A DNA stretch of 7,843 nucleotides from Candidatus Uhrbacteria bacterium (lineage in GTDB: Bacteria > Patescibacteriota > Patescibacteriia > UBA9934 > GWF2-40-263). Position numbers and translations under genes: made by a program. A model generated the notes under the pieces. That model saw only the letters and a list, made by a program, of their open reading frames with translations. It made no database searches and had not been told where the DNA came from. Shown here piece after piece: positions 1 through 4,979 of this stretch (its first letter is position 1; the number at the start of each line of letters is the position of its first letter). Where the stretch lies: contig JAHFIS010000028.1 in assembly GCA_023246275.1 (NCBI GenBank), positions 1 through 7,843 of the forward strand, in the 5' to 3' direction.

Positions 1-331
1 AGTACACTTCGTCTTCCGTCAGATCTCCGCACTGGAGATACAGAGCCGCGGCATCCTCAGGATCGCACGGGTACAGGCCTTGCGCGGCAGCGGCAGCGGC
101 TTCGCTCTGGTCCGGATCGTATCCGTCGCGCAGACCAAGGTCTTCACCGGTCGCGATGACGAGTTCGACGACCGTCTCTTCCTGTGCCCAAACGATGTCC
201 TTCAGGATACTCAGTATTCCCGGCATCTGCGATTCATCCCTGTTCCCGCTCGCACGATAGGCCGCCAGCCAGGCCTCGGTTGACCCGTACGCACCGCGTC
301 GGATCGTCTTCCAGGTCGGTCTTGTTTCCAT
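1..331 (-). CDS. Hypothetical acidic protein, 3' part cut off by the window edge
   Basis: An open frame on the minus strand starts at an ATG (331-329) and runs without a stop to position 1, giving 110 visible residues. A GGGAG Shine-Dalgarno (342-338) lies six bases before the ATG, and a strong promoter lies about 105 bases further upstream. The protein begins METRPTWKTIRRGAYGS, followed by a mostly helical-looking stretch. Its second half is very acidic and contains a six-alanine run (around residues 77-84) and two cysteines. There is no signal peptide or membrane segment. I recognise no family and the role is unknown. It is transcribed divergently from truB and has an unusually structured leader (two hairpins), so its expression may be controlled after transcription. 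Reality of the gene is supported by the promoter, the Shine-Dalgarno and the absence of stops over 110 codons. Function cannot be inferred. Confidence 0.72.
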   Translation of the reverse strand, partial: METRPTWKTIRRGAYGSTEAWLAAYRASGNRDESQMPGILSILKDIVWAQEETVVELVIATGEDLGLRDGYDPDQSEAAAAAAQGLYPCDPEDAAALYLQCGDLTEDEVY

Positions 332-342
332 GAGATTCTCCC

Positions 343-369
343 GCAACGCGTCATTCCGAACGCGATTGC
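343..369 (-). repeat. Second leader hairpin just upstream of the Shine-Dalgarno
   Basis: GCAACGCG (343-350) pairs with CGCG (361-364) and TTGC (366-369) around a single bulged base, with a ten-base loop. In the minus-strand transcript this hairpin ends one base before the GGGAG ribosome-binding site (342-338). Together with the stem at 382-435 it gives the 105-base leader two consecutive hairpins. Confidence 0.5.
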
Positions 370-381
370 AAAATGGTACCG

Positions 382-435
382 CTTGATCGCGGCCGCCCGG
401 CGCCCAAACCTGTGCGCCGGGCGGCCGCGATCGAG
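382..435 (-). repeat. Perfect 19-bp inverted repeat, predicted 5'-terminal hairpin of the minus-strand leader
   Basis: The arms 385-403 and 414-432 are exact reverse complements, separated by a ten-base loop. One wobble pair and two more pairs extend the stem to 382-435. The stem is almost pure G+C and contains two NotI-like GCGGCCGC cores. It begins within a base or so of the predicted transcription start (about 436) of the minus-strand gene. No T-tract directly follows on either strand, so it does not look like an ordinary terminator. Confidence 0.8.
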
Positions 436-442
436 AAGGGGT

Positions 443-471
443 AGGATAATGGAAAATTGCGAAAATGTCAA
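443..471 (-). promoter_or_regulatory. Sigma70-type promoter of the minus-strand gene ending at 1
   Basis: On the minus strand there is a perfect -35 TTGACA (471-466), a 17-base spacer and a -10 TATCCT (448-443). Transcription should start near 436, leaving a leader of about 105 bases before the ATG at 331. The -35 shares five bases with the -35 of the divergent truB promoter. Confidence 0.65.
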
Positions 472-493
472 TATTCCGGCCCTGTGCTACCAT
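465..493 (+). promoter_or_regulatory. Extended -10 promoter of truB
   Basis: On the plus strand there is a -35-like ATGTCA (465-470, four of six consensus bases), a 17-base spacer ending in TGC, and a -10 TACCAT (488-493). The TG at 485-486 makes this an extended -10. The predicted start near 500 gives a leader of about 36 bases and excludes the in-frame start codons upstream at 383 and 449. Confidence 0.55.
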
Positions 494-535
494 TCCCTCC
501 AGCACCCCACGACTCCATCACTTCATCACTCCTTT

Positions 536-1309
536 ATGATCGGCTTCCTCCTCATCGACAAGCCCGACGGCATGACTTCGCACGACGTGGTCGCGCGGGT
601 TCGACGGCTCACCGGCGAAAAGCGCGTGGGGCACGCCGGGACGCTCGACCCTTTTGCGACAGGGCTGCTTGTGGTCGGTGTCGGGCGGGTGGCGACGCGG
701 GAGTTTCCGAAGCTGGTCGGATTGGGAAAGGAGTACGAGGCGGAGTTCTTGCTCGGGGCGACGAGCGATACGGACGACCGGACGGGGACGCTACTACCAA
801 CGCTAAGCGTTGGTAGTATGAACTACCAACGCTTAGCGTTGGAGACCGCGATTGCCGAGCTTACAGGCCCAATCTCGCAGATTCCTCCGAACTACTCTGC
901 CATCAAGATTGGCGGGAAGAAGATGTATGAGGCGGCGCGGGAAGGGAAGCCGATGGTGGCGAAGGCTCGGGAGGTGAACGTGTATAAGTTTGAGATCGTC
1001 GACGACGCGCGACGACCACCCCTGACCCCTCCTCCCTACGAGGAGGGGAAACGTGAAGGGACGACGACGATCTCCGTCCGTATCGCCTGCTCAACCGGGA
1101 CCTACATCCGTTCCCTGGCGCGCGACCTCGGGGCCAAGCTCGGGGTCGGCGGGTACGTCCAGGAACTGCGGCGAACATCGGTCGGCCCGTTCCGCGTCCA
1201 GGAGGCGATCCCGTTGAAAACGCTCACGCCCGAGACGGTCGAGGCGGCGCTGCTTCCGGTGGAAAGTGTCTTGTCAAGGGTTGGCGCATCTGCTACAGTC
1301 AAAGGGTAA
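536..1309 (+). CDS. truB: tRNA pseudouridine(55) synthase TruB, with two in-frame palindromic inserts
   Basis: TruB isomerises uridine 55 in the T-loop of most tRNAs to pseudouridine. The 257-residue product opens with the classic MIGFLLIDKPDGMTSHDVV. It then has GHAGTLDPFATGLL containing the catalytic Asp38, the DTDDRTG loop (79-84), the PPNYSAIK segment with the conserved Tyr120, and the CSTGTYIRSLARDLG motif (185-199). Those motifs make the identification firm. It ends soon after the catalytic domain and lacks the C-terminal PUA domain of longer homologues (E. coli TruB is about 314 residues). The start at 536 is chosen because family similarity begins there and the promoter predicts a transcript start near 500. 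The leader is C/U-rich with no Shine-Dalgarno. Residues 87-103 and about 159-175 have no counterpart in typical TruB and are encoded by palindromic DNA at 793-842 and 1026-1048. All catalytic motifs remain intact, so the enzyme is probably active. rny follows after 164 bases. Confidence 0.96.
   Translation: MIGFLLIDKPDGMTSHDVVARVRRLTGEKRVGHAGTLDPFATGLLVVGVGRVATREFPKLVGLGKEYEAEFLLGATSDTDDRTGTLLPTLSVGSMNYQRLALETAIAELTGPISQIPPNYSAIKIGGKKMYEAAREGKPMVAKAREVNVYKFEIVDDARRPPLTPPPYEEGKREGTTTISVRIACSTGTYIRSLARDLGAKLGVGGYVQELRRTSVGPFRVQEAIPLKTLTPETVEAALLPVESVLSRVGASATVKG
793..842 (+). repeat. Double palindromic element inside truB
   Basis: Positions 793-817 form a quasi-palindrome: 12-base arms ACTACCAACGCT and AGCGTTGGTAGT around one central A. 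After ATGA (818-821), a second partial copy spans 822-842. The two copies are also exact reverse complements of each other: arm 797-817 matches arm 822-842 over all 21 bases, with a four-base loop. The element is read in frame as roughly LPTLSVGSMNYQRLALE (TruB residues 87-103), in a loop of variable length between the DTDDRTG motif and the next helix. I interpret it as a small inserted palindromic element. Confidence 0.85.
1026..1048 (+). repeat. Second, unrelated palindromic element inside truB
   Basis: CCCCTCCTC (1026-1034) and GAGGAGGGG (1040-1048) are exact reverse complements around a five-base loop. The surrounding DNA encodes RRPPLTPPPYEEGKREG (TruB residues 159-175). This is low-complexity sequence between two beta strands (VYKFEIVDD and TISVRIACSTGTY) that are normally joined by a shorter turn. 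Proline-rich PLTPPP..EEG-type peptides encoded by C-tract/G-tract palindromes are, as far as I recall, a common dispersed repeat type in several bacterial genomes. Confidence 0.75.
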
Positions 1310-1473
1310 ATCGAACCCTTCAGAGCTACAGTTGCAGGCGTTCCCCTATGATTTCTCGCTTGATTTCGTCAATTTCTCTCGTCATTTCTCCGTTTCAACC
1401 GAAACGGCACCTCTTGACGTAACCGGAATTTGACGGCTGTATCTTCTGGGGATGAATAATCTCGAGAAGTTTT
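1310..1473. other. truB-rny intergenic region
   Basis: This 164-base gap has no convincing terminator. It holds the pentamer ATTTC at 1351, 1363, 1372 and 1384 (spacing 12, 9, 12). It also holds a 7-bp inverted repeat, CCGTTTC at 1390-1396 and GAAACGG at 1401-1407 with a four-base loop, and two -35-like boxes TTGACG at 1414 and 1430. A 24-codon ORF (1348-1422) coincides with the ATTTC repeats. Confidence 0.6.
1414..1460 (+). promoter_or_regulatory. Probable promoter region of rny, exact boxes ambiguous
   Basis: Two TTGACG boxes, each matching five of six -35 consensus bases, occur at 1414-1419 and 1430-1435. Possible -10 partners are TATCTT (1440-1445, 20 bases from the first box) and AATAAT (1455-1460, 19 bases from the second). 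Both spacings are longer than ideal. The inverted repeat 1390-1407 lies immediately upstream, where a regulator could bind. Confidence 0.35.
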
Positions 1474-3033
1474 ATGTTGAATTATTTGCTGACGTTCGTC
1501 GCGAGCCTTCTGCTCGGCGGCGGAGCAGGATACGTGATCCGAAAGAAGGTCGCGGCGCGGTCTATTGGCGACGCGGAAGGCCGCGCCGAGAAGATTCTGG
1601 CCGAGGCGAAGGAGAAGTCCCAGGAGGTCCTGAACGAGGCGAAGACGAAGCAGCAGGAGATCGTCATGGAGGCCAAGGAGCGCTCGCTCCGAACCATCGA
1701 GGACGCCAAGCGCGAGGAATCGACGCGCCGCCAGGAGCTGTCGGAAATGCAGAAGCGTCTGGAGAAGCGAGAGACGATGTTCGACACCAAGCTGATGGAG
1801 GTGGAGGACCGCAAGAACAAACTGGAGGAAAAGACCAAGCAGGTGGACGACATGAAGGTCCAGCTCCAGACGATCAAGGACGAACAGAGCGCGAAGCTGC
1901 AGGAGATTGCCAAGCTGTCCAAGGAGGAGGCCGAGACGCGCCTGCTCACGGAGGTCGAGAAGACCGCGTCCGAGGCGCTCATGTCGCGGCTTCGCAAGTG
2001 CGAGCAGGTGGAGGAGGAAGAAATTGAGAATCAGAGTCGCAAGCTGCTGTCGCTTGCCATCACCCGCTTCGCGTCCAGCCAGTGCGTCGAGACGACCACC
2101 ACCGCGGTCATCCTTCCTTCCGACGACATGAAGGGCCGCATCATCGGAAAGGAAGGACGCAACATCAAGGCGATCGAGATGGAGACTGGAACAGAGATCA
2201 TCGTGGACGACACCCCGGGCGCGATCACGATCAGCGGGTTCTCCCCCATCCGCCGCCAGGTGGCCAAGCGCGCGCTCGAGGCGCTCATCAAGGACGGGCG
2301 CATTCACCCGGCCCGCATCGAGGAGGCCGTGACCGAGGCGAAGAAGGAGCTTGCCACCGAGATCCGCAAGGCCGGCGAGGAGGCGCTCGTGACGGTCGGG
2401 CTGCCGGTCGGTTCCATCGACCCGAAGCTCGTGTCTATCCTCGGCCGCATGAAGTTCCGCACGTCCTACGGCCAGAACGCGCTGCAGCACTCCATCGAGG
2501 TGGCCCAGCTTTCCATGATGATGGCCGAGGAGATCGGCGCGGACGTGTTCGTCTGCAAGAAGGGCGGATTGTTCCACGACATCGGCAAGGCAGTCGATCA
2601 CGACATGGCTGGCGCGCATCCGGAGATCGGCTACAACATCATGCGCAAGTTCGGCTTCCCGGAGGAGATCGCCTACCAGAGCGTCGCGCACCACGAGGAC
2701 AAGCCGCGCACCATCGAGGGCGCCATCGTAAAGGCCGCGGACGCCATCTCGGGATCCCGCCCGGGCGCGCGCAAGGCCAGCTACGAGCAGTTCGTCCAGC
2801 GCATGGAGGAACTGGAACGCACCGCCGGCAGCTTCGACGGCGTGGAGAAGGCGTACGCCATCCAGGCCGGCCGCGAGATCCGGGTGTTCGTCACCCCGGA
2901 AAAGATCGACGACCTCACCGCCTACAAGCTCGCCCGCGACATCGCCAACAAGATCGAGGCGGAGCTGAACTATCCGGGAGAGGTTCGCGTCACGGTGATC
3001 CGGCAGACGCGCGTGGTCGAATACGCCAGATAG
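1474..3033 (+). CDS. rny: Ribonuclease Y, membrane-anchored endoribonuclease
   Basis: RNase Y makes the initiating internal cuts in mRNA turnover and is tethered to the inner face of the membrane. At 519 residues it is essentially full length (B. subtilis RNase Y is about 520). In order it has: an N-terminal membrane helix (about residues 3-21) followed by RKK; a long charged coiled coil (about 28-200) rich in E, K and R; a KH RNA-binding domain with the GRIIGKEGRNIKAIE loop (221-235); and an HD hydrolase domain. The HD domain has His339 (QHS), the His368-Asp369 pair in GGLFHDIGK, HH at 406-407 and Asp423 in AADAIS. To my knowledge the 368/369 pair matches the catalytic HD pair described for B. 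subtilis. All key residues are present. The ATG at 1474 gives the expected membrane anchor; GAGAAG four bases upstream is a modest Shine-Dalgarno. The stop lies 17 bases before the HU gene, whose promoter overlaps its last codons. Confidence 0.97.
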   Translation: MLNYLLTFVASLLLGGGAGYVIRKKVAARSIGDAEGRAEKILAEAKEKSQEVLNEAKTKQQEIVMEAKERSLRTIEDAKREESTRRQELSEMQKRLEKRETMFDTKLMEVEDRKNKLEEKTKQVDDMKVQLQTIKDEQSAKLQEIAKLSKEEAETRLLTEVEKTASEALMSRLRKCEQVEEEEIENQSRKLLSLAITRFASSQCVETTTTAVILPSDDMKGRIIGKEGRNIKAIEMETGTEIIVDDTPGAITISGFSPIRRQVAKRALEALIKDGRIHPARIEEAVTEAKKELATEIRKAGEEALVTVGLPVGSIDPKLVSILGRMKFRTSYGQNALQHSIEVAQLSMMMAEEIGADVFVCKKGGLFHDIGKAVDHDMAGAHPEIGYNIMRKFGFPEEIAYQSVAHHEDKPRTIEGAIVKAADAISGSRPGARKASYEQFVQRMEELERTAGSFDGVEKAYAIQAGREIRVFVTPEKIDDLTAYKLARDIANKIEAELNYPGEVRVTVIRQTRVVEYAR

Positions 3034-3042
3034 TGCTATTAT
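3014..3042 (+). promoter_or_regulatory. Extended -10 promoter of the HU gene, overlapping the 3' end of rny
   Basis: TGGTCG (3014-3019, a weak -35) is followed by a 17-base spacer ending in TGC and by TATTAT (3037-3042, five of six consensus bases). The predicted start is near 3049, only one or two bases before the ATG at 3051, so a leaderless transcript is expected. The TGC follows the rny stop codon directly. Confidence 0.55.
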
Positions 3043-3050
3043 CTAGCCAT

Positions 3051-3350
3051 ATGAACAAAGCTGAGCTCTCATCCAGGATTGCCGAGCGCCTGGGCCTTTC
3101 CAAGAAAATAGGCGAGGACGTCATCGAGGCGTTCGAGGACATCGTCACCGCCGCGCTCGTGGCCGGCCAGGAGGTCACCATCGCCGGCTTCGGCACCTTC
3201 TCCGCCCGCGTCCGCCAGGGCCGCATGGGCGTGAACCCGCAGAAGCCAACGGAGAAGATCCAGATCCCGTCGGTCACCGTCCCGAAGTTCAAGGCGGGAA
3301 AGGCACTGAAGGACGCGCTAAAGAAAAAGATCGCCGCGGTTACTGCATAG
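3051..3350 (+). CDS. hup: HU-family histone-like DNA-binding protein
   Basis: HU proteins are small dimeric nucleoid proteins that bend and compact DNA with little sequence specificity. The 99-residue product starts MNKAELSSRIAERLGLSKK. It has the helical dimerisation part (1-40) and then the HU signature around GFGTFSARVRQGRMGVNP (about 46-63), with the conserved R-x-G-x-N-P at the start of the beta arm. It ends in a basic helix, PKFKAGKALKDALKKK. After NP the usual TGE-type turn is replaced by QKPTEKI, a variation that is common within the wider HU/IHF family. No Shine-Dalgarno precedes the ATG. With the promoter at 3014-3042 this suggests leaderless translation, although read-through from rny is also possible. 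A strong terminator lies six bases after the stop. The symbol is generic; the sequence alone does not say which HU paralogue it is. Confidence 0.95.
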   Translation: MNKAELSSRIAERLGLSKKIGEDVIEAFEDIVTAALVAGQEVTIAGFGTFSARVRQGRMGVNPQKPTEKIQIPSVTVPKFKAGKALKDALKKKIAAVTA

Positions 3351-3355
3351 ATCGA

Positions 3356-3390
3356 AAAGACACGACTCGCGCGAGTCGTGTCTTTCATTT
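3356..3390 (+). terminator. Terminator after the HU gene, possibly bidirectional
   Basis: Positions 3356-3385 are a perfect 30-base palindrome whose hairpin would have a tetraloop or shorter. It is followed on the plus strand by CATTT, and the stem itself ends in TCTTT. On the minus strand the stem ends TCTTTT, so it could also stop transcription arriving from the right. Confidence 0.85.
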
Positions 3391-3397
3391 TCCAGCA

Positions 3398-3440
3398 AAC
3401 TTAATAAAGTTTTGCGAACATGTCAAAACTTTATTAAGTT
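3398..3440. repeat. AT-rich 17-bp inverted repeat in the convergent intergenic region
   Basis: Arms 3398-3414 (AACTTAATAAAGTTTTG) and 3424-3440 are exact reverse complements around a nine-base spacer, CGAACATGT. Each arm also contains a smaller palindrome, AACTT-n4-AAGTT. Base composition is very different from the GC-rich surroundings. It lies between two terminators and has no T-tract on either side, so its role is unknown. Confidence 0.8.
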
Positions 3441-3460
3441 CCTGGATGCGTCCACCGAAT

Positions 3461-3482
3461 AAAAAAACGCCCGCGTTGGCGT
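3461..3482 (-). terminator. Terminator of the minus-strand gene 3482-4039
   Basis: On the minus strand a short stem, ACGCC (3482-3478) with GGCGT (3471-3467) and a six-base loop, is followed by seven T residues (3467-3461). It overlaps the last base of the TGA stop codon. The stem is only five pairs, so efficiency may be modest. Confidence 0.6.
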
Positions 3483-4039
3483 CAGAATTCCGAGATGACG
3501 GTGCAGCCCGGCGCGTACACGCACGGGCCGAGGTCGTCGTACACTTCCCCGCGGCGGACCCCGATCGCGTAGAGGTCCTTGTACTGGCGAAGTTCGAGAT
3601 CGTCGCAGTAAGCCCGCGACCGCGGCTCGCCGGGCAGGCGCGGCTTCCAAATGGTCGGCGGACTGATGATCAGCAACGGCCGTGGGAACGGATCTGCCGG
3701 AAAAAGTTCCTCGAACACATCCCGGAACCCCTCGGGGATCTCATGCCGTCGTTCTTGGATGAACGTCCAGACATGGAGGCCGTGCATTCCGTTGGACTGA
3801 ATCAGGAACGGCTTCTCCGCCAGGAACGCCCGCAGTGGTCGCCCGCAAAACGGGTCGCGCAAGCAAGGCCGAGGCCGATCCTCGTTCGAGGCCAGGGCCA
3901 GAGTGTCGTCATAGTCGATGTACCGCTCGGCCGTCGCGATGTGCTCGCGAATTTCCGACGCGGACAAACCGAGCGGCCACCGGGTGACCTTCACCAAATC
4001 GGCGTCCGTCAAAGATGATTCCCAGCGAAGTTCTTGCAT
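3482..4039 (-). CDS. Hypothetical protein of 185 residues
   Basis: I do not recognise this protein. The ATG at 4039 is chosen because AGGAGGAGG (4049-4041) lies directly upstream and a good promoter (4084-4056) places the transcript start near 4049. The longer frame from 4093 would begin upstream of the promoter. The product starts MQELRWESSLTDADLVKVTRW and has no signal peptide or membrane segment. Five cysteines are spread as CLRDPFC, AYCDD, CVYAPGC, which could form a metal site, but the spacing fits no motif I know. Aromatic residues (W, Y, F) and prolines are frequent, suggesting a folded soluble domain. Codon use and GC content match the neighbours. It follows the TrmB-type regulator gene by 71 bases in the same direction but has its own promoter and terminator, so it appears to be a single-gene transcription unit. 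Confidence 0.8.
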   Translation of the reverse strand: MQELRWESSLTDADLVKVTRWPLGLSASEIREHIATAERYIDYDDTLALASNEDRPRPCLRDPFCGRPLRAFLAEKPFLIQSNGMHGLHVWTFIQERRHEIPEGFRDVFEELFPADPFPRPLLIISPPTIWKPRLPGEPRSRAYCDDLELRQYKDLYAIGVRRGEVYDDLGPCVYAPGCTVISEF

Positions 4040-4055
4040 GCCTCCTCCTGCTTGG

Positions 4056-4084
4056 AGGCTAGCAAAAAATGTCGGGTCCGTCAA
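4056..4084 (-). promoter_or_regulatory. Extended -10 promoter of the hypothetical gene 3482-4039
   Basis: On the minus strand, -35 TTGACG (4084-4079, five of six consensus bases), a 17-base spacer ending in TGC, and -10 TAGCCT (4061-4056). The expected start near 4049 leaves a leader of about ten bases that is mostly the Shine-Dalgarno. Confidence 0.65.
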
Positions 4085-4110
4085 TCGATCCAAGATCCGC
4101 GACGGTCAAA

Positions 4111-4872
4111 TTATTCCGCCTTCCTCGCTCCCAGCCACATCATCTCAAACGCCGTCCGCAGCGTGACCGCGATGTCGCCGCTGGCGACGAGGATGACCGA
4201 GTTCTCCTTGCGCGTCGTGATGAACGCGACCTCGTTGCCGAAGATCAGGACCGTCGCGGGGAGCTTCGCGTCGGCCGGGAGGTAGCGCGATTCGCGGAGC
4301 TGCTGCGGGTCCGTCGCGACGACCTTTTTCGTCATCGAGTTCTCCGGGAGCAGCTGGCGGCTCTTGATGCCGAGCTTGAGCCGCGTCGCAATGACGTGCT
4401 TGATGAGGTACTCCTCGTGGACGTACTCGCGCATCCCCGAGGCGCTCGTGAGCAGGCAGTAGTCCTTCACCCCGGAGCGGAACAGCTTCTGCCAGAACTG
4501 GCGGAACCCGTCGGAACCCTCGAACATGGTAACGCCGACCGCTTCCCCTTCCGTGGAGCGCAACGACTCGAGGTCGGGCAGGATGTCGCGAAAGGTCTTC
4601 TCGCGGTCCTCAAGTTTTTTTAGAAAGGTCGCGGGCGGCTCTGCGACGTACTGGGTCTTTCCCTTCACCATGCGGACGCTAAAGAATCCGCGACGGCAGA
4701 ACTGCTCGAGGATCGGGTAAAGCGTCGTGCGCGGGAGGCCGGACTTGCGGGACAGGTCGAGTACGGTCGCCGAGCCAATCTCAAGACCAGCCAGATACGT
4801 CTGCGCTTCCTTCTCGTCGAAACCGTAGGCCACGAGCGCCTCGCGAACACGCTTTGGGTAATCCATACGCAC
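4111..4872 (-). CDS. TrmB-family transcriptional regulator
   Basis: TrmB-type regulators bind DNA through an N-terminal winged helix and often sense small molecules through the C-terminal part. The roughly 250-residue product has the typical helix-turn-helix region: YGFDEKEAQTYLAGLEIG, then SATVLDLSRKSGLPRTTLY, then PILEQFCRRGFFSV (about residues 17-65). A wing and a short charged helix with LKKLEDREK follow. The C-terminal two thirds (FEGSDGFRQFWQKLF, a segment around YLIKHVIATRLKLGIKSRQLLP, and ATVLIFGNEVAFITTRKE) resembles the PLD-like domain found in many TrmB proteins. The start is uncertain: GTG at 4872 or ATG at 4866. Neither has a Shine-Dalgarno, and the promoter at 4909-4882 predicts a transcript start only a few bases upstream, so translation is probably leaderless or nearly so. 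A small inverted repeat in the promoter is a candidate autoregulatory site. The target genes are unknown. It is divergent from the DUF3307 gene, which it might control. Confidence 0.88.
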   Translation of the reverse strand: MRMDYPKRVREALVAYGFDEKEAQTYLAGLEIGSATVLDLSRKSGLPRTTLYPILEQFCRRGFFSVRMVKGKTQYVAEPPATFLKKLEDREKTFRDILPDLESLRSTEGEAVGVTMFEGSDGFRQFWQKLFRSGVKDYCLLTSASGMREYVHEEYLIKHVIATRLKLGIKSRQLLPENSMTKKVVATDPQQLRESRYLPADAKLPATVLIFGNEVAFITTRKENSVILVASGDIAVTLRTAFEMMWLGARKAE

Positions 4873-4881
4873 ATGAGTATC

Positions 4882-4909
4882 AGGCTATCACGAAGATAGG
4901 AAAAGACAA
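4882..4909 (-). promoter_or_regulatory. Promoter of the TrmB-family gene with overlapping inverted repeat
   Basis: On the minus strand, -35 TTGTCT (4909-4904), a 16-base spacer ending in TGA, and -10 TAGCCT (4887-4882). The inverted repeat CTATC-acgaa-GATAG (4885-4899) covers the end of the spacer and the start of the -10, where a bound repressor would block polymerase. Confidence 0.5.
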
Positions 4910-4972
4910 TGTGTCGTCGGAAATTTAGACACTTGCTCTGGGCGATTTTTTTGGATGGCGTATCGTGAGAGT

Positions 4973-4979
4973 AGGAGGT
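4973..4979 (+). promoter_or_regulatory. Shine-Dalgarno that fixes the start of the DUF3307 gene
   Basis: AGGAGGT at 4973-4979 is five bases before the ATG at 4985. It favours this start over the in-frame ATG at 4955, which has no such site and would add ten residues without family similarity. Confidence 0.8.

Noticed and set aside
382..435. The GC-rich hairpin as a Rho-independent terminator
   Set aside because: No T-tract directly follows the stem on either strand, and it lies between divergent genes where no transcript needs to end.
383..535. Earlier in-frame starts for truB (TTG 383 and ATG 449)
   Set aside because: They lie upstream of the predicted transcript start near 500, one is inside the big hairpin, and TruB family similarity begins at the ATG at 536.
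1369..2694. A long minus-strand open frame (441 codons) opposite rny
   Set aside because: It reads as a Leu/Arg/His/Asp-rich mirror of the RNase Y coiled coil, has no Shine-Dalgarno or family similarity, and RNase Y on the other strand is certain. GC-rich coiled-coil codons often create such antisense frames.
2082..3350. A plus-strand frame running through rny into the HU gene as one long protein
   Set aside because: The first part is an out-of-frame shadow of rny rich in R, H and G; only the last 99 codons, from the ATG at 3051, are a real gene (HU).
3415..3423. Possible LexA-like half site CGAACATGT in the loop of the AT-rich repeat
   Set aside because: Only one half resembles the GAAC-n4-GTTC type of site, the other half does not match, and no SOS gene is next to it.
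4040..4059. Hairpin GCCTCC/GGAGGC that could hide the Shine-Dalgarno of the gene 3482-4039
   Set aside because: The distal arm (4054-4059) coincides with the -10 box of the promoter, so it should not be transcribed and cannot fold in the mRNA.
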